NCBI GenBank assembly: GCA_022592445.1 | Contig: JABYQR010000364.1 | Span: 1 to 43,186 of the forward strand | Length of the DNA stretch: 43,186 bases | Origin: Cytidiella melzeri | Taxonomy: Eukaryota; Basidiomycota; Agaricomycetes; Polyporales; Irpicaceae | Reading direction: 5' to 3' | Part shown: positions 1 to 8,825 of the stretch, in pieces | Position numbering within the stretch: the stretch's first letter is position 1 | Layout of the letters: each line of letters opens with the position of its first letter | Program-made: the position numbers and the translations under genes | Notes under the pieces: generated by a model | The model's database searches: none | Told to the model about the DNA's origin: nothing | What the model saw: only the letters and a program-made list of their open reading frames with translations

Positions 1-590
1 AAATGGAGAACTACTATACAAGATGACCAAAATACCACTGCTAAATGGCTCAACATGCCAGGAAACAAGAAGAGGTTCCTAGAGAACTATGGTGGTGGAA
101 CAAGCATGACCATCAGAGGACGCATGTACCAGCTCCTCCTTGACTTCACGCCTGTGCAACACAAAACAGACATTCTGGCCGCATTCTGCACAATCAAAGA
201 CTGCAACGCACTGCCAGCCAATTGTATCACCACCAACAAATGGATGAAGCCAGTGGAAGACAGGGAACCAGGGCAGCAATGTTCTCTCCTCCTTTTCCAG
301 ATAGCTGACCAAGACACCGCAAAGCAGATCCTATGCAACAACATTGTCATTTGTGGTAAAAGTCTCCAAGCCTACAAGTACCTCCCTGAACCCTGCCGCT
401 GCCTGAAGTGCCAGAAGGTAGGCTTAGCTCACATCACAGCAAACTGTCAGTCCATACACAACATGTGAACCTGCAGAGCCAACACCCACGCAACGGAAAC
501 ATGCAACATCACTGACCTGTCCAGATACCAATGCAGCAACTGCCGCATACCGAGACACGCTAAAGCTCAGCATGGGTGCACCTGTAGGTT
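1..590 (+). pseudogene. Non-LTR retrotransposon ORF1 (gag-like) remnant, 5' end outside the window
   Basis: The frame is open from the first base of the window to an in-frame TGA at 466-468, and the same frame then continues to about 590. The protein ends in a zinc-knuckle-like segment (CLKCQKVGLAHITANC, about 409-456) in which the usual Cys-x2-Cys-x4-His spacing is stretched. Past the stop the frame encodes a second knuckle-like segment (CSNCRIPRHAKAQHGC, about 532-579). Two or more knuckles after a basic region are typical of ORF1 of fungal non-LTR elements. The in-frame stop and altered spacing mark it as dead. No endonuclease or RT sequence follows, so only an ORF1 part remains. Confidence 0.6.
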
Positions 591-720
591 TACCTGCACC
601 TGCAGGTATGCAAGAGAATCAATCCCCTACCTGCACCTGTACAGGTTTGATAGTGCCAGATACCCACACCTGCGAGTGTGGGTACCTGCTGCCTACAGGT
701 CAACCTGCAGGTCAATCATT
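570..720. repeat. Short repeat cluster built on ACCTGCAGGT-like words
   Basis: The words ACCTGCA, ACCTGTA and their complements TGCAGGT/TACAGGT recur many times within 150 bases, giving several small palindromes. It follows directly on the broken ORF1. No coding meaning is evident. Confidence 0.5.
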
Positions 721-937
721 GCTTACCAAAGTCTTCTTACACATCCTTTATAGTATAGTGTCAATGCATTGTTCTGGTCCTAACTTACAAGCTGTGGTAT
801 TTGTTCAGCTGTAATGAACAGATACGAGCATAAGTTCAATAGTCAAGAAACTGTTACCTATCTTGAAATCTGCACACATGTCTCACTTGTCCCTAACCAA
901 TGCCATGGTCTGCAAGCTCCTCAGGAATGTAGCACAA

Positions 938-1583
938 CACTGCGGGCAAAGGCCAATTTCACATGATGTGAAATCATTGTGAGAGTTATTTGATATGTTA
1001 AAAATCCCATGAATATCTGGTTATGTTTGGGGGGTTAGATTAATATACAATCAAAGACATTTTTGTGATTTTTCTACAAATTTTCAAGCCTATCTACTGG
1101 CAGCCTTTCTGCGCTCTGAAAATCTGTGTGAATATTGATTTTTCGGGCAGATTTCCGACCGACCTAAAATTGTAAAAACAAATGGATTTCCCACATGTGT
1201 TGGGTGATGGCAAACATAACGTGGCAAACAACTTTCCAGAACTTTTCAGTAGCATGTCGCCAGAAATTCTACCCGCCCTTTCCTTTTCTGGATTTTTTCA
1301 TGCCCTTTTCCAATTCCGTGGAAGGCATCTTTTCCACTTGGTTTTCTGAGCCATGAAAGGTAAATTTTCTTTGATTTTTCTTTTTGATTTAACTACCACT
1401 TAATAAACAGAAATTCCTGCCCCTGAAAAGGCACAGAATTTGTATAGCATTATTTTGTATTCTCAAACATTAAGAAACAATTCCGAGCCCAAAATTGCCT
1501 ATGGATTATCTGCTGATAGTTAACATTTAAGTTGGTAATCATGCAAATTTCAAGGCGTGTGAAATCGGCGTTTGCCCCTAGTG
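938..1583. mobile_element. Non-autonomous CACTA-like DNA transposon, 646 bp
   Basis: The left end starts CACTGCGGGCAAAGG and the complement of the right end starts CACTAGGGGCAAACG; about 22 of the first 26 positions agree, giving terminal inverted repeats. The element is flanked by a 3-bp direct repeat CAA (935-937 and 1584-1586). CACT(A/G) ends with 2-3 bp target duplications are the hallmark of the CACTA/EnSpm superfamily. The interior is AT-rich with no convincing ORF, so it would depend on a transposase elsewhere. Confidence 0.6.
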
Positions 1584-1586
1584 CAA

Positions 1587-1971
1587 TGAACACTACTGAA
1601 AAGGCAAGATGAGGAGCATCTCTACACTATTAGCAGCTCTACCCCAGCAATATTAGCATTAGCAGGGCTGGTAAGCAGTAAATACAATCCCTCAATGCTG
1701 AATGAAATGATACTTTCTGACAAGTGATCACATCTAAAATAGCTACTTTGATCAGTGATTATGTTACTAGTATGTGGATTGAGCAGGCAATATAGACTAG
1801 AATAGTACTTTTGCAAGTTACTCTGTTCCCCATAACAGCTTCAAGGAACAATTTTGTAACTAGCAATAATCTTGACAGGTAAATTGGTTGTAAATATTTA
1901 CTGTAGTCAGTAATTTGTATTAACCGTTATCAGCCAACTATTCTGTGATATTGCTGTGTTAAGCAACTTGA
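1587..1971. other. No gene seen between the CACTA-like element and the gypsy remnant
   Basis: AT-rich, CpG-poor sequence with only very short ORFs. I see no recognisable domain, RNA gene or clear repeat end. Confidence 0.4.
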
Positions 1972-3060
1972 TTACAAATAGCAAATTTGATAAGTAACAT
2001 AGTGTGAAAGAGATACCTTGGGCACTTCCTGTGTGATATGACAGCTTTCCTTCTTGTCTTCAGTGAGAATGAGGATGATGTCAGGATACACCATGACATG
2101 TCCTTGTAGGATCAAATCACTCAGAATTTCATTCATCGTGGCTTGAAATGATGCAGGTGTGTTGCGGAAACCAAAGTACATCACCTTGGCTTTGAAGAGG
2201 CCATGATGTGTAATGAACACCATCTTCCATTTGTTACCCTTTCAGATGCAAACATTATTGTAACCCCATTTAAGATCAATCTTCGAGAAGACCTTAGCCT
2301 GGCTGAACAGATTAATTAGATTGTTGATGCAAGGTATGGGGTACCAATTTTTCACCATGATGTTGTTCAGTTTTTGGTAGTGTTGCACCAGTTGCAACAA
2401 GCCATCTTTCTTCTTGAAGAAAAACACAGGTGCTGCAATTGTATTTTTTGATTCATGGATGTAACCTTTCCAGAGTTCCTCTTCAATCCAATGATCTAGA
2501 GAATTCTTCTCCATTGCAGACAGCGTGTATAGTTTAGCCGCTGTGAGAAGGGTGGCACTCTCCTCAAATTTGATTGCATGATTGTACAATTTGTGTAATG
2601 GCATGTGTTCTGATTGTTTCTTTGAGCTGGTACTAATGGCTTCCTTGTTTGATTCTTGCTCATCAAAGCTGTCCTCAAAACCTTCATCTTTCTCTCCAGA
2701 AAGTTCCATGGTAATTTCTGTTGTTTCTTGGTCTTCCAGATTGTCTAAGTCAATCCAGTTGATGCGAGGTCAACAGTACACCATAAATATGTCAATATTG
2801 AGCCCTTGCAGACCATTATCACTGGCACGTTAACAGACCCTTTCACAATCCAATGAATGCATGTGTACTCAATGATGTTTGGTAAGCCTTGAGTTATCTT
2901 GGTGCTAATACATAATGAGTTGAGCACACCCACTCTGAGCTGCAAAGAACAAACTGATGAAAATCAAGTAACCATGCAAAAACTCACATTTGCTCAAGCA
3001 AGCTAGAAACAAAAGAGACTGCAATGTCAGTGGGTCACTAAGCTACAGATAGCCAGTTCT
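1972..3060 (-). pseudogene. Ty3/gypsy pol remnant (reverse transcriptase, with part of the upstream protease region)
   Basis: Read on the minus strand, 2709 to 1972 follows gypsy reverse transcriptase from the segment before motif 1 through the catalytic motif. Visible landmarks are APVFFFKKKDG, the VKNWYPIP segment, KVFSKIDLKWGYNNV (motif A with its Asp) and VMYFGFRNTPASFQ. A TGA at about 2242-2244 interrupts the frame just after motif A, and the same frame resumes at once. The catalytic YxDD box reads YPDI, so the second Asp is lost. The part upstream (about 2755-3060) is shared with a copy at 8515-8825 and is probably the protease/linker region. The thumb, RNase H and integrase are missing. 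It is CpG-poor and inactive. Confidence 0.85.
2755..3060 (-). repeat. CpG-decayed copy of a dispersed repeat shared with 8515-8825
   Basis: Aligns over about 300 bp with 8515-8825. Shared stretches include the segments around 2843-2862 and 3027-3045. Most positions that are CpG in the other copy are TpG or CpA here. It lies in the gypsy pol remnant upstream of the RT region. Confidence 0.8.
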
Positions 3061-3970
3061 AACTAGTGGTAGCGGGGCCAGCATGCGGCAAGTCAAATTC
3101 CTGAACTTATCAAGCTGTATCTACTTCTTTGGCAGATTTGATTTTGTCATCAGACACTTTCATCTATGAGTAAGTGATTGTGCTATGCTCACTTCAATAA
3201 CTCAGCTTTGTTAAAATAGGGACTGAAAAAGAGACATGGGGCAATATGCACAGCATATCTACAGGAATTGTGTGGAGACCGAATATATTTGTTAACATCA
3301 CCTTGTTGTGATCCATAGCACCAAGAAGATGCTAGTACATTATAGGTGTGCTTATAGCTACCTACAACATCTGTTGTAGTCAAAACTGTGGTAACCTCAG
3401 AAATGAACCTCTCTAGTAACTTTGATAAGTAATATTCCTGATAGTACTCACTCTCATAAGCAACCTTTTTCTTAGTGATCATCTTATTACTACCTGGATG
3501 GCTTGCAATACCTTCTATCAGTACCTTGTACTGGAAGGTCTGACTGCCAAGACAATGCTGTTGATGGTAAAATGACACGGAGACAGAGATTGACGTGACA
3601 GACAGGGACACAATGTGGAAGACAACAACAAGGTGGTGGCAAGCATGTAGCAAAATGCTTTTACTAACTTTGAACCTTATTCATGTATCTAGCCCAGTAA
3701 ATACCAAGAGGTCGAAAGGGGGGGGGGGGGGGGCTAGTAGCATACATGCAGCTGCTTATATAGACTTCAGAGCCTGTGCAAAGACCAGGCTTGGCATGAA
3801 GTTGTGTGTGAAGGAGGAACAATAGAACTACCTAAACGAGAAAAATAGCTATTGTCTGGACTCTGCCAAGACCTCTCTTGTGAGAGATTCTACTTAAAAG
3901 GAGAACAGTCTTTGTATTCAGGTCTCATACTTGTGAGAGCACTCTGACCATAAAGAGAACAATAGCAAAA
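3061..3970. other. Unassigned repeat-compartment DNA with a homopolymer G tract
   Basis: No recognisable gene. A minus-strand open frame of about 154 codons (3653-3189) has no domain I know and begins in low-information sequence, so I do not call it a gene. A run of about 16 G lies at about 3718-3733. The stretch is AT-rich and CpG-poor and probably consists of decayed transposon DNA. Confidence 0.4.
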
Positions 3971-4334
3971 GAACAATAGGAGTCCATGTGAGTGGTATCT
4001 ATGACATCAAACCCTAGCTATGGGCTGAGCCCTGTGGTTGTAGCCATGTGGTCTTACATCAGCTGAGTCACGTGTGTTGTGGATGGCCTGACTAGCCCTT
4101 ATTTTTCGCATTTTACCTCTAGTTTACCTTTTGCAAACCCTTTGCAACCCCTTTGCATGTCTAGTAAGCACCCATATCACGTGGCTTAGATGCTCTACAT
4201 GGTCACATTACTTGCTGCTACATCACACTGACATGTGACCCAGCTCATGTAAGACCACATGGCTACACCACATGGCTCAGCCCATAGCTAGGGTTTGACG
4301 TCATAGATACCACTCACATGGACTCCTATTGTTC
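3971..4334. mobile_element. Foldback/MITE-like element with ~100-bp inverted arms
   Basis: The left arm (3971-4070) and the complement of the right arm (about 4233-4334) match over nearly their full length, with only scattered differences. Both contain GAACAATAGGAGTCCATGTG, the CCCTAGCTATGGGCTGAGCC region and a GTGGTCTTACAT segment. About 160 bp of non-coding loop lies between them, so transcripts would form a long hairpin. The outer ends are uncertain because GAACAATAG is duplicated at the left edge (3957-3979). No clear target duplication was identified. The right end abuts the satellite array. Confidence 0.65.
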
Positions 4335-4339
4335 TCTTT

Positions 4340-5245
4340 CAACCATCAACAGGACAGATTAACATGTCCTGGGAGTTGATTCTAACATGACATTTTTGAC
4401 CCCTTGATTCTTACAGCATGTTAATTTTTTTTGCATAGCAGTAAGCACTGCAACTAATTGTTCCATGAAATGCCACAGAAATTAGTTGCTCTCTGAGCAG
4501 GAGTAATGATCCTGTGGCAGTTACAATGAGGATGAGGCAGTTCAAACATCAACAGGACACTTTAACATGTTCTGGGAGTTGATTCTAACAAGACATTCTC
4601 AACCTCTTGATTCTCAAGGCATTTTTTTGGTATCAGCAGCAAGCACTGCAACTGATTATTCCACTAAGTTTGACAGACATTAGTTGCTCTCTCAGCAGGA
4701 GTTACCATCAAGCACAGCCTGTGGCAGTTATAATGAAGATGAGGCAGTTCAAACATCAACAGGACACATCAACCTGTTCTGGGAGTTGATTCTAACAAGA
4801 CATTTTCAACTCCTTGATTCCTAAAGCATGTCAATTGTTTTCTCTTTGCATTAGCAGTGAGCACTGCAACTGATTGTTCCACAAAGTTTCACAGACATTA
4901 GTTGCTCTCTGAGCAGGGGTTACCATCATGTGGCAATTATGGTGAGGATGAGGCATTTCAAACATGAACAGAACACATTAACATGTTCTGGGAGTTGATT
5001 CTAACTAACCCCTTGATTCTGAAGGCATGTTAATTGTTTTTTTTGCATCAGCAGTAAGCACTGCAACTGATTATTTCACTAAGTTTGACAGACATTAGTT
5101 GCTCTCTCAGCAGGAGTTACCATCAAGCACAGCCTGTGGCAGTTATAATGAAGATGAGGCAGTTCAAACATCAACAGGACACATTAACCTGTTCTGGGAG
5201 TTGATTCTAACAAGACACTTTCAACCCCTTGATTCCTAAAGCATG

Positions 5246-5276
<31 letters not shown>

Positions 5277-5760
5277 ATTAGCAGTGAGCACTGCAGCTGA
5301 CTGTTCCACAAAGTTTCACAGACATTAGTTGCTCTCTGTGCAGGAGTTACCATCATGTGGCAATTATGATCAGGATGAGGCAGTTCAAACATGAACAGAA
5401 CACATTAACCTGTCTTGGGCATTGATTCTAACAAGTCATTTTCAACCCCTTGATTCTCAAGGCATGTTAATTGTTCTTGGCATCAGCAGTAATCACTGCA
5501 ACTGATCACAAAGTTCCACAAACATTAGTTGCTCTCTGAGCAGGAGTTTCCATCAGAACACAGCCTGCGGCAGTTATAATGAAGATGAGGCAGTTCAAAC
5601 ATCAACAGGACGCATTAACCTGTTCTAGTAGTTGATTCTAACAAGAAATCTCCAACCCCTATATTCTCATGGCTTGTGATTTAGTTTTTGCATCAGCAGT
5701 GAGTAATAATAAGTACTACAGCTGATTGTTGCATCAGCAGGAAACACTGCATAAGATAAA
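4340..5760. repeat. Satellite array, about seven ~208-bp units in alternating dimers
   Basis: The word CATC/GAACAG recurs at about 4344, 4547, 4754, 4963, 5169, 5390 and 5600, giving periods of 203, 207, 209, 206, 221 and 210. Every unit contains GGGAGTTGATTCTAAC or a close variant, then CCTTGATTC, a T-rich tract, CACTGCA, ATTAGTTGCTCTCT and a GATGAGGCA-like end. Units 2, 4 and 6 carry an extra AGCACAGCCTG-like segment that units 1, 3 and 5 lack, so the array is built of ~415-bp dimers. Unit 5 has an expanded run of about 30 T (about 5246-5274), which explains its greater length. The last unit is degenerate. Confidence 0.85.
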
Positions 5761-5789
5761 TGAGAAGATCAATGTATGCTTGCATTTGC

Positions 5790-6040
5790 CTGCAACCAAC
5801 AATCAGTCTTAAAGGTGTAGACATAAGTGTACCCTGCAATCTTTTGTCTCAGGAGGAAGAGACATCTGATGGTTATTTGTGTACTGCCAGGAGGGCCATG
5901 TAGTCATGCTGATGGTAGTACAAGTACTGAGTTCAGATTGATCAGTTGTAAGCTACAAGGTGTAGACAGGAGCATACCCTGGAACCCTTTGTCTCATAAG
6001 AAAGGCTATCTGATGGTCACATTGTACTAAATGGAGGACC
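5790..6040. repeat. Partial tandem duplication, period about 145 bp
   Basis: The segment at about 5812 (AAGGTGTAGACA, then TACCCTG, then TTTGTCTCA, then ATCTGATGGT) recurs with divergence at about 5957. The function is unknown. It sits between the satellite array and the solo LTR. Confidence 0.5.
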
Positions 6041-6111
6041 ACACAGCTGTCACAGATTTTCAATGTTTCTACAAGACTTGCCTTACCAGGCAACGGTATT
6101 ATTGGGAATAT

Positions 6112-6222
6112 TTAAGCACTTATCAGGCGCTTATCCAGCGCTTATCCAGCGTCTATTTAGGCGCTTATCCAGCGCTTATCTGGCGCTTATCAGGCGCTTA
6201 TTCCGGTGCTTATTCTCAGTGC
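6112..6222. repeat. GCGCTTATC(C/A) tandem tract inside the LTR
   Basis: About nine imperfect copies of an 11-12 bp unit (GCGCTTATCCA and variants). The related LTR has the same tract at about 40511-40597. The unit keeps CpG (GCGC) although the surrounding LTR is CpG-poor. Confidence 0.8.
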
Positions 6223-6602
6223 CTATCAATTGATGCGCTGATGCGCCTCCTGTCTCTGATGCGCTGATGCACTCCTTTCCTTATATGTGTATCACATGAT
6301 AGAACTCTCTGGAACCTTGTGGAACATGCTGGAACTATGATGTCATAGTATAGAACATTCCATTAGATGATGTCATAGTTCATAGAACCTTCTGGAAAAG
6401 TCTAGCCTTGTCTTAGAACAAGCTAGAACAAGTCTAGCCTTGGAACTGGGTCATGGGGTCAGGTCATGGGGACAATTGCTATTGGTTGATTATTGAAGTG
6501 GCACCACTAGGGCATAGGGCATGCTTAGTAAGGTAGATTACTTTGCTTACTCATGTAGGTATTAGGGGTCTTAGGGTAGTACCTGGGATCCTCCCCTTCA
6601 TG

Positions 6603-6610
6603 TATATATA
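6603..6610 (+). promoter_or_regulatory. TATA box of the LTR promoter
   Basis: TATATATA followed by AGAGGCACTCCTGAGGGCAT. The same block stands at 40945-40952 in the related LTR, so it is probably the conserved core promoter of this family, driving plus-strand transcription. Confidence 0.6.
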
Positions 6611-6696
6611 GAGGCACTCCTGAGGGCATATCCCCTCAGTCTTATCCACTCTGTTGATCAAGGACTACTTTGTACTCCCCAGTACACACTCTCACC

Positions 6697-7007
6697 TGTC
6701 GAGCCAGTATTGCCAACCGCGACACTAGCCCGACAGAGGCAGGGGAAAGGGACGCTTACCTGTTGTTGGTTGGTAGGGTTAGGTGTAGGCTTTTGGGGGC
6801 GAGTAGTAAGAGTAAAAGACGTATGGATTGCCTCGCAGACGTGAGGTTTTTATCTACTACTACAAGCGTACAAACAAGTGTAAATACAGAGCGCGTGAGC
6901 GCTAGTCAGCTTTCCATCGCGTTTTGACACAGCGTAACATGCGGTTTCCGACACAGCTCAGCATGTGCTTCGACACAGCTCAGCACATGCTTCGACACAG
7001 CTCAACA
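6697..7007 (+). mobile_element. Nested young solo LTR (311 bp) inside the older LTR
   Basis: It starts TGTCGAGC and ends GCTCAACA (imperfect inverted ends) and is flanked by a perfect 5-bp duplication TCACC (6692-6696 and 7008-7012). The related LTR at 40446-41113 lacks this segment exactly here. It is CpG-rich, unlike its host LTR, which suggests a recent insertion. Near its end it has three to four copies of a ~22-bp unit containing CGACACAGCTCA (about 6948-7006). Orientation cannot be proven without an internal region. Confidence 0.85.
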
Positions 7008-7411
7008 TCACCCACACTCTACTCTCTATCTCATTATCTCCCCCTCAAGTTTATCAACTATCTGGTGAGTAGTAACCTTAACTGTTACAACAGCTATTTG
7101 ATGCAAATACCACTTACAGATACAGGCTATTATCATAACTACTCAGTCTTGATAATTTGCCAATGCTGCAGTGCAGCTAGACTCAATACCAAAATTTCAT
7201 ATAAAGTGTGCAAATTCAGGATGCAGATCTCAGACAGCAATCCATAGCTACAGGTCTGATACCACTGCATATGGGCATATGTAAAACAAACACAGCCATA
7301 AGACAGCTTAGAGGCAAGACATTACAACAATTCAGTCCACAAACTGCTAATCTAAGAAAATTTCTAACCCCTATAACTGTTGTACCAGCACTGCACATGA
7401 GCTACAGGACA

Positions 7412-7417
7412 TATAAA
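7412..7417 (+). promoter_or_regulatory. Probable TATA box of the small secreted-protein gene
   Basis: TATAAA lies 193 bp upstream of the ATG at 7605. A probable 5'-UTR intron lies between them (7498-7547: GTAAGT donor, TTCTTACAG acceptor, 50 bp), so the spliced leader would be short. The end of the solo LTR is about 320 bp upstream. Confidence 0.5.
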
Positions 7418-7604
7418 GCCACTTGCTAGTACCCATCCTCATACAGCACACCTTACCTCCATTTCTCCAGGTCTTCTTATTGCTGCAGCACTGGTTGGTA
7501 AGTACATTGTTCTCTCAAGGGTCACTGTACTGAAATGATTCTTACAGCTATCTGTCTTACCTCTTTCCAAACCATTTCATCAACCTTTGACATCCTATAA
7601 CACC

Positions 7605-8047
7605 ATGCAGTTCTCAGCCTCTCTTATTTTTTTGGCTGCCATTGTTACCAGTGCATTCTACACAGTAGCTATGTCTGCTGCTCTGGGAAGCAGTTCAGGA
7701 TCCCACCTTGATAATCTCTCCAGTGACCCCAACATTGAGGATTTTTGGCAGCCACACCCAGGTAAGTTGCTCAGCTCACATGATTTGTTTCTCTAACTGG
7801 TCTCACCAAATGATTTGTGTCATCAGAGGATAGCAATGAGATGGCTGCGTTCAAGAAGCTGCATGCAGGGGCTGGCGGAGCTTTCTCCATTGTGACATGG
7901 GTCAATTATCTGAAGGGCAAAATTACATTGCCAGAAGATAAAAAACAGGAAATAGAGGAATTCACCCACTGGGCTCAAAGCCAACCTACAGAGAGTGAAG
8001 CAGCTGAGTTCCTGCAATTAGTGAAGAATGCAGCCGGGCAGCCATGA
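7605..8047 (+). CDS. Predicted small secreted protein, 125 aa, two exons (effector candidate)
   Basis: Exons 7605-7761 and 7827-8047, with a GTAAGT donor and a CATCAG acceptor. The two exons total 378 nt and stay in frame across a phase-1 junction. The N-terminus (MQFSASLIFLAAIVTSAFYT) is a textbook signal peptide, with cleavage likely around residues 22-27. The mature part of about 100 residues is acidic and helix-like, has no cysteine, and is rich in Glu, Lys and Ala towards the C-terminus (for example LPEDKKQEIEEF). I do not recognise the family. An upstream ATG at 7587 is in frame, but the hydrophobic stretch makes 7605 the better start. A TATA box and a 5'-UTR intron precede it. It stands alone between a solo LTR and unique sequence, a setting in which fungal effector-like genes often occur. 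The role in the host fungus is unknown. Confidence 0.7.
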
Positions 8048-8514
8048 AAGCCTGTTCTGCTGGGATCATGCCTGCTCAGGGCTATCTGAGGAACAATAGG
8101 GAGGATTACTAGTAAGGTAGTCAAGCTCTGGGCATCTCTACTTCACTGTAAATGCTGTAGTTTTCAGCCTATCATATGTACGCGCTTCGAACTGTCTAGC
8201 AGCCCCGATAATGTGTGTGATTGAGAAACAACAGGAAAGAGTGCTCCGTGCAACCAGCGTCGTGATTGACACAAGCCCCCAGCTGATGTATTCACTGGCA
8301 GGCGAGTGAGGGCAGAATTATGAGCGGGGTAATTCTTGACATTTGCTCGAAAGCACACACACGCACTATCTCTCTCTCTTTCTCCAGCAGATCTCACGGT
8401 GTCACACCGCGATTTGGGATTATTATGGTGTCACACCATCAACACCCCAAAGTTCAAGCGTCTGGCATCCGAGTCCGAGACATGCACACTTTAAAGATGA
8501 TAATGGAGGTTCGT
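8048..8514. other. Boundary between CpG-poor and CpG-rich sequence; no gene seen
   Basis: The downstream region of the small secreted-protein gene runs to about 8170, where CpG becomes common. A short CT-rich microsatellite (about 8368-8380) and a local repeat of GGTGTCACACC (8398 and 8429) are present. No ORF looks genuine. Confidence 0.4.
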
Positions 8515-8825
8515 AGGTTCTGGTCGACAATCCACCATATAAATATATCGATACCGAGCCCTCGCAGACCGTTATCACCCGCGCGCCGAACAGACCCTTT
8601 CACAATCCAATGAACGCATGCGTACTCAACGACGTTTCGGTAAGCCTCGGATTACCTTAGTGCTAATACATGATGAAATGAGCACACCTAACTATGAGCT
8701 GCAAAGAACGAACTGATGAATCTCAACTAAGCAAGCTAAAATAAAAACAAAAAACAAAAAAACAAAAAGAGAGACTCCGATGTCGGTGGGTCACTAAACT
8801 ACAAATAGCCAAATCTCAATCAGAA
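8515..8825 (-). repeat. CpG-retaining copy of the gypsy-related repeat at 2755-3060
   Basis: Collinear with 2755-3060 over about 300 bp, including the stretch around 8600-8660 and the segment near 8785-8810. It is a fragment with no polymerase sequence next to it. An A-rich patch (8738-8768) replaces part of the other copy. Its CpGs are intact where the other copy has TpG or CpA. Confidence 0.75.

Larger units (their letters stand above)
6048..7089 (+). mobile_element. Solo LTR of a gypsy-like retrotransposon, split by a nested solo LTR
   Basis: It begins TGTCACAG and ends CTGTTACA, an imperfect inverted terminal pair, and is flanked by a perfect 5-bp duplication ACAGC (6043-6047 and 7090-7094). 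It matches the LTR at 40446-41113 along its length apart from a ~316-bp insertion (nested LTR plus duplicated site) and a small duplication near 6410-6440. It contains a GCGCTTATC tandem tract and a TATATATA box at about 6603-6610. The intact duplication without an internal region shows LTR-LTR recombination. The orientation is that of the partial element at the right end of the window. Confidence 0.9.

Noticed and set aside
3718..3733. G-quadruplex or telomere-like tract
   Set aside because: A single homopolymer G run with no telomeric repeat unit; likely simple slippage.
5246..5274. Poly-T run as the tail of a minus-strand non-LTR insertion
   Set aside because: The same place in other satellite units has a shorter T-rich tract, so this is an expansion within the unit, and no target duplication is seen.
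4340..5760. CRISPR-like array
   Set aside because: Units are ~208 bp and homologous along their whole length, with no short-repeat/spacer pattern, and the DNA is fungal.
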